This document shows, one piece after another, positions 39,567-52,600 of a DNA stretch of 64,000 nucleotides. The notes beneath the pieces are model-generated. The model ran no database searches. It was given only the letters and a program-made list of their open reading frames with translations, and had not been told where the DNA came from. The DNA is taken from NCBI RefSeq assembly GCF_003286085.1, contig NW_020825298.1:4092001-4156000 (forward strand), written 5' to 3'. A program made the position numbers and the translations under genes. The DNA is from Drosophila persimilis (taxonomy: Eukaryota > Arthropoda > Insecta > Diptera > Drosophilidae). Positions within the stretch are counted from its first letter, which is position 1; the number at the start of each line of letters is the position of its first letter.

Positions 39567-40124
39567 TTTTAATTTTTCTTATATGTTAGTTTTTATAATC
39601 TTATATATCCTAATTGAACTTATATATTTATTAATACAACTCTTGCTCACGAAATATCCGGTAGGGGTCGTCCTTCTTAGTTTGGCAGATCTTCGAACGG
39701 GTCTTCCTTCTTAAATTTCTTTGCTCAGCTGGGTCTTCTGGGGGTCTTCCTTCTTTGGCTTCGCTGATCGTTTCACTTTCTTTGTATTTTGGTTTTGTCG
39801 GTTTTGTTGGTTTTGTTTTTTTAAAAACTTTGGGTTTCTTTGGTTTTTTTTGTATTTACGAATTGCCTTGATTAGCTTTTTGTTTTATTTGTATTTTGCG
39901 TTGTATTTGTATTTGTATTTGTATTTGTATTTGTATTTGTATTTGTATTTGTTTTTGCACACCCTAAGCTCCGGTTTGTTTCCTTTTTATCTCACTTTTT
40001 TTTATCTATATCACACAGTCACTCCGCGTTTTTAATTTTGAAGGATTTATTCCATTAATTAATTGTCCTTCGGGTTTCGGCACGACGCAACACTTTTATC
40101 ATTCGGTGCTTTTTAGACAACGTC
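39567..40124 (-). other. Errantivirus 5' leader with TTTGTA repeat
   Basis: Untranslated region between primer site and gag. At 39901-39950 it carries about eight copies of a 6-bp unit (TTGTAT on plus; ATACAA on the RNA strand). The leader would also hold the packaging signal and the env splice donor; neither was located. Confidence 0.7.
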
Positions 40125-40142
40125 GCCCCACGTTGGGCGCCA
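40125..40142 (-). other. Primer-binding site for tRNA-Lys
   Basis: The minus strand reads TGGCGCCCAACGTGGGGC right after the 5' LTR, complementary to the 3' end of Drosophila tRNA-Lys(CTT) with CCA. The gypsy subgroup uses tRNA-Lys, while 17.6/297 use tRNA-Ser, so this favours a gypsy-like lineage. Confidence 0.85.
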
Positions 40143-40673
40143 ATTAAACAATAGCGGTAGCGGATTGTGTTTTTAAAAAGTTTTTATTTTACTTCGAACT
40201 TCACTGATATAGATTTAAGTAGAGGGTCACAAAGGAATTCCGGGCCAAGGGATTGCGCGATCTTAATATTTAGCTAGACTTTGCGGTGTCGCTGCTGGAT
40301 CAAGACTGATTTGAACTTTCTGATCTTTGCATCGTTGATCCCTTTCGGGAATCGTTTTTCTATAAACATTTCAATTGATTTCGCCATCCCGAGTATTGGA
40401 TTTCGTCATCCAAAGAGAGAACTGTAAAAGGCCTAAAGTGCAGGATCTGCAGAAAGCCGGGAGTGAGATTGTTTATGAGAAGCCGGGTGTGGGCAAACAT
40501 TGGTTTTCCATTTAGGCGAGTGTCAAAGATTGGGGTTGCGGCGGGGGCGCTTGAGATTGTACATCTTAGAAATCAATTAGGCGGAGGCCCAAGATTGAAA
40601 TTGTTTTCGTTTTGGAAAGCCAAAGATTGTTTACAACTCGTATAAGAGCTCAATGGAATTGGGTACGTTAACT
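40142..40673 (-). repeat. 5' LTR of the errantivirus
   Basis: 532 bp, matching 32872-33403 with no difference seen. It should contain the promoter for the minus-strand genome. It abuts the TGCA duplication and resumed satellite on its right. Confidence 0.95.
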
Positions 40674-43600
40674 TGCACATCCAAACTTTCGGGAGGCTAT
40701 ATCTCGGCTATTTATGGGCCGATCGGCGAAGGACCAACTCTCACAGGACCGTGAGGATCCAGACTGTGGAACGGCATCAAAATCTCGACTACGAAAATGA
40801 GGCCGATTTTTTGAAAATTTAATGATGGTTACATCATGATTTTTTGCGAAAATCGTGAAAAAATGGATGGCTATATCTCGGCTATTTATGGGCCGATCGG
40901 TGAAGGACCAACTCTCGCAGGATCATGAGGATCCAGACTGTGGAATGGCATCAAAATCTCGACTACGAAAATGAGGCCGATTTTTTGAAAATTTAATGAT
41001 GGTTACATCATGATTTTTTGCGAAAATCGTGAAAAAATGGATGGCAATATCTCGGCTATTTATGGGCCGATCGACGAAGGACCAACTCTCACAGGACCGT
41101 GAGGATCCAGACTGTCGAACGGCATCAAAATCTCGACTACGAAAATGAGGCCGATTTTTTGAAAATTTAATGATGGTTACATCATGATTTTTTGCGAAAA
41201 TCGTGAAAAAATGGATGGCTATATCTCGGCTATTTATGGGCCGATCGGCGAAGGACCAACTCTCACAGGACCGTGAGGATCGAGACTGTCAAACGGCATC
41301 AAAATCTCGACTACGAAAATGAGGCCGATTTTTTGAAAATTTAATGATGGTTACATCATGATTTTTTGCGAAAATCGTAAAAAAATGGATGGCAATATCT
41401 CGGCTATTTATGGGCCGATCGACGAAGGACCAACTCTCACAGGACCGTGAGGATCCAGACTGTGGAACGGCATCAAAATCTCGACTACGAAAATGAGGCC
41501 GATTTTTTGAAAATTTAATGATGGTTACATCATGATTTTTTGCGAAAATCGTGAAAAAATGGATGGCTATATCTCGGCTATTTATGGGCCGATCGGTGAA
41601 GGACCAACTCTCGCAGGATCATGAGGATCCAGACTGTGGAATGGCATCAAAATCTCGACTACGAAAATGAGGCCGATTTTTTGAAAATTTAATGATGGTT
41701 ACATCATGATTTTTTGCGAAAATCGTGAAAAAATGGATGGCAATATCTCGGCTATTTATGGGCCGATCGGCGAAGGACCAACTCTCACAGGACCGTGAGG
41801 ATCGAGACTGTCAAACGGCATCAAAATCTCGACTACGAAAATGAGGCCGATTTTTTGAAAATTTAATGATGGTTACATCATGATTTTTTGCGAAAATCGT
41901 GAAAAAATGGATGTCCCTTTTTCCGATGGCAATCGATTCGCAGGACTCTCCCAATCACGAAGAGACATGCCGCGCCCCAATCGGCTGCCGTATAGCCGAA
42001 ATATAGCGTACAGAAAACCAGTATTTTAATGGTGCACATCCAAACTTTCGGGAGGCTATATCTCGGCTATTTATGGGCCGATCGGTGAAGGACCAACTCT
42101 CGCAGGATCATGAAGATCCAGACTGTGGAATGGCATCAAAATCTCGACTACGAAAATGAGGCCGATTTTTTGAAAATTTAATGATGGTTACATCATGATT
42201 TTTTGCGAAAATCGTGAAAAAATTGATGTCCCTTTTTCCGATGGCAATCGTTTCGCAGGACTCTCCCAATCACGAAGAGACATGCCGCGCCCCAATCGGC
42301 TGCCGTATAGCCGAGATATAGCGTACAGAAAACCAGTATTTTAATGGTGCACATCCAAACTTTCGGGAGGCTATATCTCGGCTATTTATGGGCCGATCGG
42401 CGAAGGACCAACTCTCACAGGACCGTGAGGATCCAGACTGTGGACGGCATCAAAATCTCGACTACGAAAATGAGGCCGATTTTTTGAAAATTTAATGATG
42501 GTTACATCATGATTTTTTGCGAAAATCGTGAAAAAATGGATGGCTATATCTCGGCTATTTATGGGCCGATCGGCGAAGGACCAACTCTCACAGGACCGTG
42601 AGGATCGAGACTGTCAAACGGCATCAAAATCTCGACTACGAAAATGAGGCCGATTTTTTGAAAATTTAATGATGGTTACATCATGATTTTTTGCGAAAAT
42701 CGTGAAAAAATTGATGTCCCTTTTTCCGATGGCAATCGTTTCGCAGGACTCTCCCAATCACGAAGAGACATGCCGCGCCCCAATCGGCTGCCGTATAGCC
42801 GAGATATAGCGTACAGAAAACCAGTATTTTAATGGTGCACATCCAAACTTTCGGGAGGCTATATCTCGGCTATTTATGGGCCGATCGGCGAAGGACCAAC
42901 TCTCACAGGACCGTGAGGATCCAGACTGTGGAACGGCATCAAAATCTCGACTACGAAAATGAGGCCGATTTTTTGAAAATTTAATGATGGTTACATCATG
43001 ATTTTTTGCGAAAATCGTGAAAAAATGGATGGCTATATCTCGGCTATTTATGGGCCGATCGGCGAAGGACCAACTCTCACAGGACCGTGAGGATCGAGAC
43101 TGTCAAACGGCATCAAAATCTCGACTACGAAAATGAGGTCGATTTTTTGAAAATTTAATGATGGTTACATCATGATTTTTTGCGAAAATCGTGAAAAAAT
43201 GGATGGCTATATCTCGGCTATTTATGGGCCAATCGACGAAGGACCAACTCTCACAGGACCGTGAGGATCCAGACTGTGGAATGGCATCAAAATCTCGACT
43301 ACGAAAATGAGGCCGATTTTTTGAAAATTTAATGATGGTTACATCATGATTTTTTGCGAAAATCGTGAAAAAATGGATGTCCCTTTTTCCGATGGCAATC
43401 GTTTCGCAGGACTCTCCCAATCACGAAGAGACATGCCGCGCCCCAATCGGCTGCCGTATAGCCGAGATATAGCGTACAGAAAACCAGTATTTTAATGGTG
43501 CACATCCAAACTTTCGGGAGGCTATATCTCGGCTATTTATGGGCCGATCGGCGAAGGACCAACTCTCACAGGACCGTGAGGATCCAGACTGTCAAACGGC

Positions 43601-46600
43601 ATCAAAATCTCGACTACGAAAATGAGGCCGATTTTTTGAAAATTTAATGATGGTTACATCATGATTTTTTGCGAAAATCGTGAAAAAATGGATGTCCCTT
43701 TTTCCGATGGCAATCGATTCGCAGGACTCTCCCAATCACGAAGAGACATGCCGCGCCCCAATCGGCTGCCGTATAGCCGAAATATAGCGTACAGAAAACC
43801 AGTATTTTAATGGTGCACATCCAAACTTTCGGGAGGCTATATCTCGGCTATTTATGGGCCGATCGGTGAAGGACCAACTCTCACAGGACCGTGAGGATCC
43901 AGACTGTGGACGGCATCAAAATCTCGACTACGAAAATGAGGCCGATTTTTTGAAAATTTAATGATGGTTACATCATGATTTTTTGCGAAAATCGTGAAAA
44001 AATGGATGGCTATATCTCGGCTATTTATGGGCCGATCGGCGAAGGACCAACTCTCACAGGACCGTGAGGATCGAGACTGTCAAACGGCATCAAAATCTCG
44101 ACTACGAAAATGAGGCCGATTTTTTGAAAATTTAATGATGGTTACATCATGATTTTTTGCGAAAATCGTGAAAAAATTGATGTCCCTTTTTCCGATGGCA
44201 ATCGTTTCGCAGGACTCTCCCAATCACGAAGAGACATGCCGCGCCCCAATCGGCTGCCGTATAGCCGAGATATAGCGTACAGAAAACCAGTATTTTAATG
44301 GTGCACATCCAAACTTTCGGGAGGCTATATCTCGGCTATTTATGGGCCGATCGGCGAAGGACCAACTCTCACAGGACCGTGAGGATCCAGACTGTGGACG
44401 GCATCAAAATCTCGACTACGAAAATGAGGCCGATTTTTTGAAAATTTAATGATGGTTACATCATGATTTTTTGCGAAAATCGTGAAAAAATGGATGGCTA
44501 TATCTCGGCTATTTATGGGCCGATCGGCGAAGGACCAACTCTCACAGGACCGTGAGGATCGAGACTGTCAAACGGCATCAAAATCTCGACTACGAAAATG
44601 AGGCCGATTTTTTGAAAATTTAATGATGGTTACATCATGATTTTTTGCGAAAATCGTGAAAAAATTGATGTCCCTTTTTCCGATGGCAATCGTTTCGCAG
44701 GACTCTCCCAATCACGAAGAGACATGCCGCGCCCCAATCGGCTGCCGTATAGCCGAGATATAGCGTACAGAAAACCAGTATTTTAATGGTGCACATCCAA
44801 ACTTTCGGGAGGCTATATCTCGGCTATTTATGGGCCGATCGGCGAAGGACCAACTCTCACAGGACCGTGAGGATCCAGACTGTGGAACGGCATCAAAATC
44901 TCGACTACGAAAATGAGGCCGATTTTTTGAAAATTTAATGATGGTTACATCATGATTTTTTGCGAAAATCGTGAAAAAATGGATGGCTATATCTCGGCTA
45001 TTTATGGGCCGATCGGCGAAGGACCAACTCTCACAGGACCGTGAGGATCGAGACTGTCAAACGGCATCAAAATCTCGACTACGAAAATGAGGTCGATTTT
45101 TTGAAAATTTAATGATGGTTACATCATGATTTTTTGCGAAAATCGTGAAAAAATGGATGGCTATATCTCGGCTATTTATGGGCCAATCGACGAAGGACCA
45201 ACTCTCACAGGACCGTGAGGATCCAGACTGTGGAATGGCATCAAAATCTCGACTACGAAAATGAGGCCGATTTTTTGAAAATTTAATGATGGTTACATCA
45301 TGATTTTTTGCGAAAATCGTGAAAAAATGGATGTCCCTTTTTCCGATGGCAATCGTTTCGCAGGACTCTCCCAATCACGAAGAGACATGCCGCGCCCCAA
45401 TCGGCTGCCGTATAGCCGAGATATAGCGTACAGAAAACCAGTATTTTAATGGTGCACATCCAAACTTTCGGGAGGCTATATCTCGGCTATTTATGGGCCG
45501 ATCGGCGAAGGACCAACTCTCACAGGACCGTGAGGATCCAGACTGTCAAACGGCATCAAAATCTCGACTACGAAAATGAGGCCGATTTTTTGAAAATTTA
45601 ATGATGGTTACATCATGATTTTTTGCGAAAATCGTGAAAAAATGGATGTCCCTTTTTCCGATGGCAATCGATTCGCAGGACTCTCCCAATCACGAAGAGA
45701 CATGCCGCGCCCCAATCGGCTGCCGTATAGCCGAAATATAGCGTACAGAAAACCAGTATTTTAATGGTGCACATCCAAACTTTCGGGAGGCTATATCTCG
45801 GCTATTTATGGGCCGATCGGTGAAGGACCAACTCTCGCAGGATCATGAAGATCCAGACTGTGGAATGGCATCAAAATCTCGACTACGAAAATGAGGCCGA
45901 TTTTTTGAAAATTTAATGATGGTTACATCATGATTTTTTGCGAAAATCGTGAAAAAATGGATGTCCCTTTTTCCGATGGCAATCGATTCGCAGGACTCTC
46001 CCAATCACGAAGAGACATGCCGCGCCCCAATCGGCTGCCGTATAGCCGAAATATAGCGTACAGAAAACCAGTATTTTAATGGTGCACATCCAAACTTTCG
46101 GGAGGCTATATCTCGGCTATTTATGGGCCGATCGGCGAAGGACCAACTCTCACAGGACCGTGAGGATCGAGACTGTCAAACGGCATCAAAATCTCGACTA
46201 CGAAAATGAGGCCGATTTTTTGAAAATTTAATGATGGTTACATCATGATTTTTTGCGAAAATCGTGAAAAAATGGATGTCCCTTTTTCCGATGGCAATCG
46301 ATTCGCAGGACTCTCCCAATCACGAAGAGACATGCCGCGCCCCAATCGGCTGCCGTATAGCCGAAATATAGCGTACAGAAAACCAGTATTTTAATGGTGC
46401 ACATCCAAACTTTCGGGAGGCTATATCTCGGCTATTTATGGGCCGATCGGTGAAGGACCAACTCTCGCAGGATCATGAAGATCCAGACTGTGGAATGGCA
46501 TCAAAATCTCGACTACGAAAATGAGGCCGATTTTTTGAAAATTTAATGATGGTTACATCATGATTTTTTGCGAAAATCGTGAAAAAATGGATGTCCCTTT

Positions 46601-49600
46601 TTCCGATGGCAATCGATTCGCAGGACTCTCCCAATCACGAAGAGACATGCCGCGCCCCAATCGGCTGCCGTATAGCCGAAATATAGCGTACAGAAAACCA
46701 GTATTTTAATGGTGCACATCCAAACTTTCGGGAGGCTATATCTCGGCTATTTATGGGCCGATCGGCGAAGGACCAACTCTCACAGGACCGTGAGGATCGA
46801 GACTGTCAAACGGCATCAAAATCTCGACTACGAAAATGAGGCCGATTTTTTGAAAATTTAATGATGCATCATGATTTTTTGCGAAAATCGTGAAAAAATT
46901 GATGTCCCTTTTTCCGATGGCAATCGTTTCGCAGGACTCTCCCAATCACGAAGAGACATGCCGCGCCCCAATCGGCTGCCGTATAGCCGAGATATAGCGT
47001 ACAGAAAACCAGTATTTTAATGGTGCACATCCAAACTTTCGGGAGGCTATATCTCGGCTATTTATGGGCCGATCGGCGAAGGACCAACTCTCACAGGACC
47101 GTGAGGATCCAGACTGTCAAACGGCATCAAAATCTCGACTACGAAAATGAGGCCGATTTTTTGAAAATTTAATGATGGTTACATCATGATTTTTTGCGAA
47201 AATCGTGAAAAAATGGATGGCTATATCTCGGCTATTTATGGGCCGATCGGCGAAGGACCAACTCTCACAGGACCGTGAGGATCGAGACTGTCAAACGGCA
47301 TCAAAATCTCGACTACGAAAATGAGGCCGATTTTTTGAAAATTTAATGATGGTTACATCATGATTTTTTGCGAAAATCGTGAAAAAATGGATGTCCCTTT
47401 TTCCGATGGCAATCGTTTCGCAGGACTCTCCCAATCACGAAGAGACATGCCGCGCCTCAATCGGCTGCCGTATAGCCGAGATATAGCGTACAGAAAACCA
47501 GTATTTTAATGGTGCACATCCAAACTTTCGGGAGGCTATATCTCGGCTATTTATGGGCCGATCGGCGAAGGACCAACTCTCACAGGACCGTGAGGATCCA
47601 GACTGTGGAACGGCATCAAAATCTCGACTACGAAAATGAGGCCGATTTTTTGAAAATTTAATGATGGTTACATCATGATTTTTTGCGAAAATCGTGAAAA
47701 AATGGATGGCTATATCTCGGCTATTTATGGGCCGATCGGCGAAGGACCAACTCTCACAGGACCGTGAGGATCGAGACTGTCAAACGGCATCAAAATCTCG
47801 ACTACGAAAATGAGGCCGATTTTTTGAAAATTTAATGATGGTTACATCATGATTTTTTGCGAAAATCGTGAAAAAATGGATGGCTATATCTCGGCTATTT
47901 ATGGGCCGATCGGCGAAGGACCAACTCTTACAGGACCGTGAGGATCCAGACTGTCAAACGGCATCAAAATCTCGACTACGAAAATGAGGCCGATTTTTTG
48001 AAAATTTAATGATGGTTACATCATGATTTTTTGCGAAAATCGTGAAAAAATGGATGTCCCTTTTTCCGATGGCAATCGATTCGCAGGACTCTCCCAATCA
48101 CGAAGAGACATGCCGCGCCCCAATCGGCTGCCGTATAGCCGAAATATAGCGTACAGAAAACCAGTATTTTAATGGTGCACATCCAAACTTTCGGGAGGCT
48201 ATATCTCGGCTATTTATGGGCCGATCGGTGAAGGACCAACTCTCACAGGACCGTGAGGATCGAGACTGTCAAACGGCATCAAAATCTCGACTACGAAAAT
48301 GAGGTCGATTTTTTGAAAATTTAATGATGGTTACATCATGATTTTTTGCGAAAATCGTGAAAAAATGGATGGCTATATCTCGGCTATTTATGGGCCAATC
48401 GACGAAGGACCAACTCTCACAGGACCGTGAGGATCCAGACTGTGGAATGGCATCAAAATCTCGACTACGAAAATGAGGCCGATTTTTTGAAAATTTAATG
48501 ATGGTTACATCATGATTTTTTGCGAAAATCGTGAAAAAATGGATGTCCCTTTTTCCGATGGCAATCGTTTCGCAGGACTCTCCCAATCACGAAGAGACAT
48601 GCCGCGCCCCAATCGGCTGCCGTATAGCCGAGATATAGCGTACAGAAAACCAGTATTTTAATGGTGCACATCCAAACTTTCGGGAGGCTATATCTCGGCT
48701 ATTTATGGGCCGATCGGCGAAGGACCAACTCTCACAGGACCGTGAGGATCCAGACTGTCAAACGGCATCAAAATCTCGACTACGAAAATGAGGCCGATTT
48801 TTGGAAAATTTAATGATGGTTACATCATGATTTTTTGCGAAAATCGTGAAAAAATGGATGTCCCTTTTTCCGATGGCAATCGATTCGCAGGACTCTCCCA
48901 ATCACGAAGAGACATGCCGCGCCCCAATCGGCTGCCGTATAGCCGAAATATAGCGTACAGAAAACCAGTATTTTAATGGTGCACATCCAAACTTTCGGGA
49001 GGCTATATCTCGGCTATTTATGGGCCGATCGGTGAAGGACCAACTCTCGCAGGATCATGAAGATCCAGACTGTGGAATGGCATCAAAATCTCGACTACGA
49101 AAATGAGGCCGATTTTTTGAAAATTTAATGATGGTTACATCATGATTTTTTGCGAAAATCGTGAAAAAATGGATGTCCCTTTTTCCGATGGCAATCGATT
49201 CGCAGGACTCTCCCAATCACGAAGAGACATGCCGCGCCCCAATCGGCTGCCGTATAGCCGAAATATAGCGTACAGAAAACCAGTATTTTAATGGTGCACA
49301 TCCAAACTTTCGGGAGGCTATATCTCGGCTATTTATGGGCCGATCGGCGAAGGACCAACTCTCACAGGACCGTGAGGATCGAGACTGTCAAACGGCATCA
49401 AAATCTCGACTACGAAAATGAGGCCGATTTTTTGAAAATTTAATGATGCATCATGATTTTTTGCGAAAATCGTGAAAAAATTGATGTCCCTTTTTCCGAT
49501 GGCAATCGTTTCGCAGGACTCTCCCAATCACGAAGAGACATGCCGCGCCCCAATCGGCTGCCGTATAGCCGAGATATAGCGTACAGAAAACCAGTATTTT

Positions 49601-52600
49601 AATGGTGCACATCCAAACTTTCGGGAGGCTATATCTCGGCTATTTATGGGCCGATCGGTGAAGGACCAACTCTCACAGGACCGTGAGGATCCAGACTGTG
49701 GAACGGCATCAAAATCTCGACTACGAAAATGAGGTCGATTTTTTGAAAATTTAATGATGGTTACATCATGATTTTTTGCGAAAATCGTGAAAAAATGGAT
49801 GGCTATATCTCGGCTATTTATGGGCCAATCGACGAAGGACCAACTCTCACAGGACCGTGAGGATCCAGACTGTGGAATGGCATCAAAATCTCGACTACGA
49901 AAATGAGGCCGATTTTTTGAAAATTTAATGATGGTTACATCATGATTTTTTGCGAAAATCGTGAAAAAATGGATGTCCCTTTTTCCGATGGCAATCGTTT
50001 CGCAGGACTCTCCCAATCACGAAGAGACATGCCGCGCCCCAATCGGCTGCCGTATAGCCGAGATATAGCGTACAGAAAACCAGTATTTTAATGGTGCACA
50101 TCCAAACTTTCGGGAGGCTATATCTCGGCTATTTATGGGCCGATCGGCGAAGGACCAACTCTCACAGGACCGTGAGGATCCAGACTGTCAAACGGCATCA
50201 AAATCTCGACTACGAAAATGAGGCCGATTTTTGGAAAATTTAATGATGGTTACATCATGATTTTTTGCGAAAATCGTGAAAAAATGGATGTCCCTTTTTC
50301 CGATGGCAATCGATTCGCAGGACTCTCCCAATCACGAAGAGACATGCCGCGCCCCAATCGGCTGCCGTATAGCCGAAATATAGCGTACAGAAAACCAGTA
50401 TTTTAATGGTGCACATCCAAACTTTCGGGAGGCTATATCTCGGCTATTTATGGGCCGATCGGTGAAGGACCAACTCTCGCAGGATCATGAAGATCCAGAC
50501 TGTGGAATGGCATCAAAATCTCGACTACGAAAATGAGGCCGATTTTTTGAAAATTTAATGATGGTTACATCATGATTTTTTGCGAAAATCGTGAAAAAAT
50601 GGATGTCCCTTTTTCCGATGGCAATCGATTCGCAGGACTCTCCCAATCACGAAGAGACATGCCGCGCCCCAATCGGCTGCCGTATAGCCGAAATATAGCG
50701 TACAGAAAACCAGTATTTTAATGGTGCACATCCAAACTTTCGGGAGGCTATATCTCGGCTATTTATGGGCCGATCGGCGAAGGACCAACTCTCACAGGAC
50801 CGTGAGGATCGAGACTGTCAAACGGCATCAAAATCTCGACTACGAAAATGAGGCCGATTTTTTGAAAATTTAATGATGCATCATGATTTTTTGCGAAAAT
50901 CGTGAAAAAATTGATGTCCCTTTTTCCGATGGCAATCGTTTCGCAGGACTCTCCCAATCACGAAGAGACATGCCGCGCCCCAATCGGCTGCCGTATAGCC
51001 GAGATATAGCGTACAGAAAACCAGTATTTTAATGGTGCACATCCAAACTTTCAGGAGGCTATATCTCGGCTATTTATGGGCCGATCGGCGAAGGACCAAC
51101 TCTCACAGGACCGTGAGGATCCAGACTGTGGAACGGCATCAAAATCTCGACTACGAAAATGAGGCCGATTTTTTGAAAATTTAATGATGGTTACATCATG
51201 ATTTTTTGCGAAAATCGTGAAAAAATGGATGGCTATATCTCGGCTATTTATGGGCCGATCGGCGAAGGACCAACTCTCACAGGACCGTGAGGATCGAGAC
51301 TGTCAAACGGCATCAAAATCTCGACTACGAAAATGAGGCCGATTTTTTGAAAATTTAATGATGGTTACATCATGATTTTTTGCGAAAATCGTGAAAAAAT
51401 GGATGTCCCTTTTTCCGATGGCAATCGATTCGCAGGACTCTCCCAATCACGAAGAGACATGCCGCGCCCCAATCGGCTGCCGTATAGCCGAAATATAGCG
51501 TACAGAAAACCAGTATTTTAATGGTGCACATCCAAACTTTCGGGAGGCTATATCTCGGCTATTTATGGGCCGATCGGCGAAGGACCAACTCTCACAGGAC
51601 CGTGAGGATCGAGACTGTCAAACGGCATCAAAATCTCGACTACGAAAATGAGGCCGATTTTTTGAAAATTTAATGATGCATCATGATTTTTTGCGAAAAT
51701 CGTGAAAAAATGGATGTCCCTTTTTCCGATGGCAATCGATTCGCAGGACTCTCCCAATCACGAAGAGACATGCCGCGCCCCAATCGGCTGCCGTATAGCC
51801 GAGATATAGCGTACAGAAAACCAGTATTTTAATGGTGCACATCCAAACTTTCGGGAGGCTATATCTCGGCTATTTATGGGCCGATCGGCGAAGGACCAAC
51901 TCTTACAGGACCGTGAGGATCCAGACTGTCAAACGGCATCAAAATCTCGACTACGAAAATGAGGCCGATTTTTTGAAAATTTAATGATGGTTACATCATG
52001 ATTTTTTGCGAAAATCGTGAAAAAATGGATGTCCCTTTTTCCGATGGCAATCGATTCGCAGGACTCTCCCAATCACGAAGAGACATGCCGCGCCCCAATC
52101 GGCTGCCGTATAGCCGAAATATAGCGTACAGAAAACCAGTATTTTAATGGTGCACATCCAAACTTTCGGGAGGCTATATCTCGGCTATTTATGGGCCGAT
52201 CGGTGAAGGACCAACTCTCGCAGGATCATGAAGATCCAGACTGTGGAATGGCATCAAAATCTCGACTACGAAAATGAGGCCGATTTTTTGAAAATTTAAT
52301 GATGGTTACATCATGATTTTTTGCGAAAATCGTGAAAAAATGGATGTCCCTTTTTCCGATGGCAATCGTTTCGCAGGACTCTCCCAATCACGAAGAGACA
52401 TGCCGCGCCTCAATCGGCTGCCGTATAGCCGAGATATAGCGTACAGAAAACCAGTATTTTAATGGTGCACATCCAAACTTTCGGGAGGCTATATCTCGGC
52501 TATTTATGGGCCGATCGGCGAAGGACCAACTCTCACAGGACCGTGAGGATCCAGACTGTGGAACGGCATCAAAATCTCGACTACGAAAATGAGGCCGATT

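Larger units (their letters stand above)
32872..40673 (-). mobile_element. Complete errantivirus (gypsy-class endogenous retrovirus), 7802 bp
   Basis: A full provirus on the minus strand: 532-bp LTRs at both ends, tRNA-Lys primer site, gag, pol, env, polypurine tract, and TGCA target duplication. On the element's strand the LTR starts AGTTAACG and ends TTAATT, the terminal form of the gypsy/17.6/297 group. The LTRs read as identical and all three genes are open, so insertion is very recent and the copy may be functional. It sits in a satellite monomer. The Env type and Gag without zinc knuckles fit Drosophila Errantivirus; the exact family is not named because no search was possible. Confidence 0.97.
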
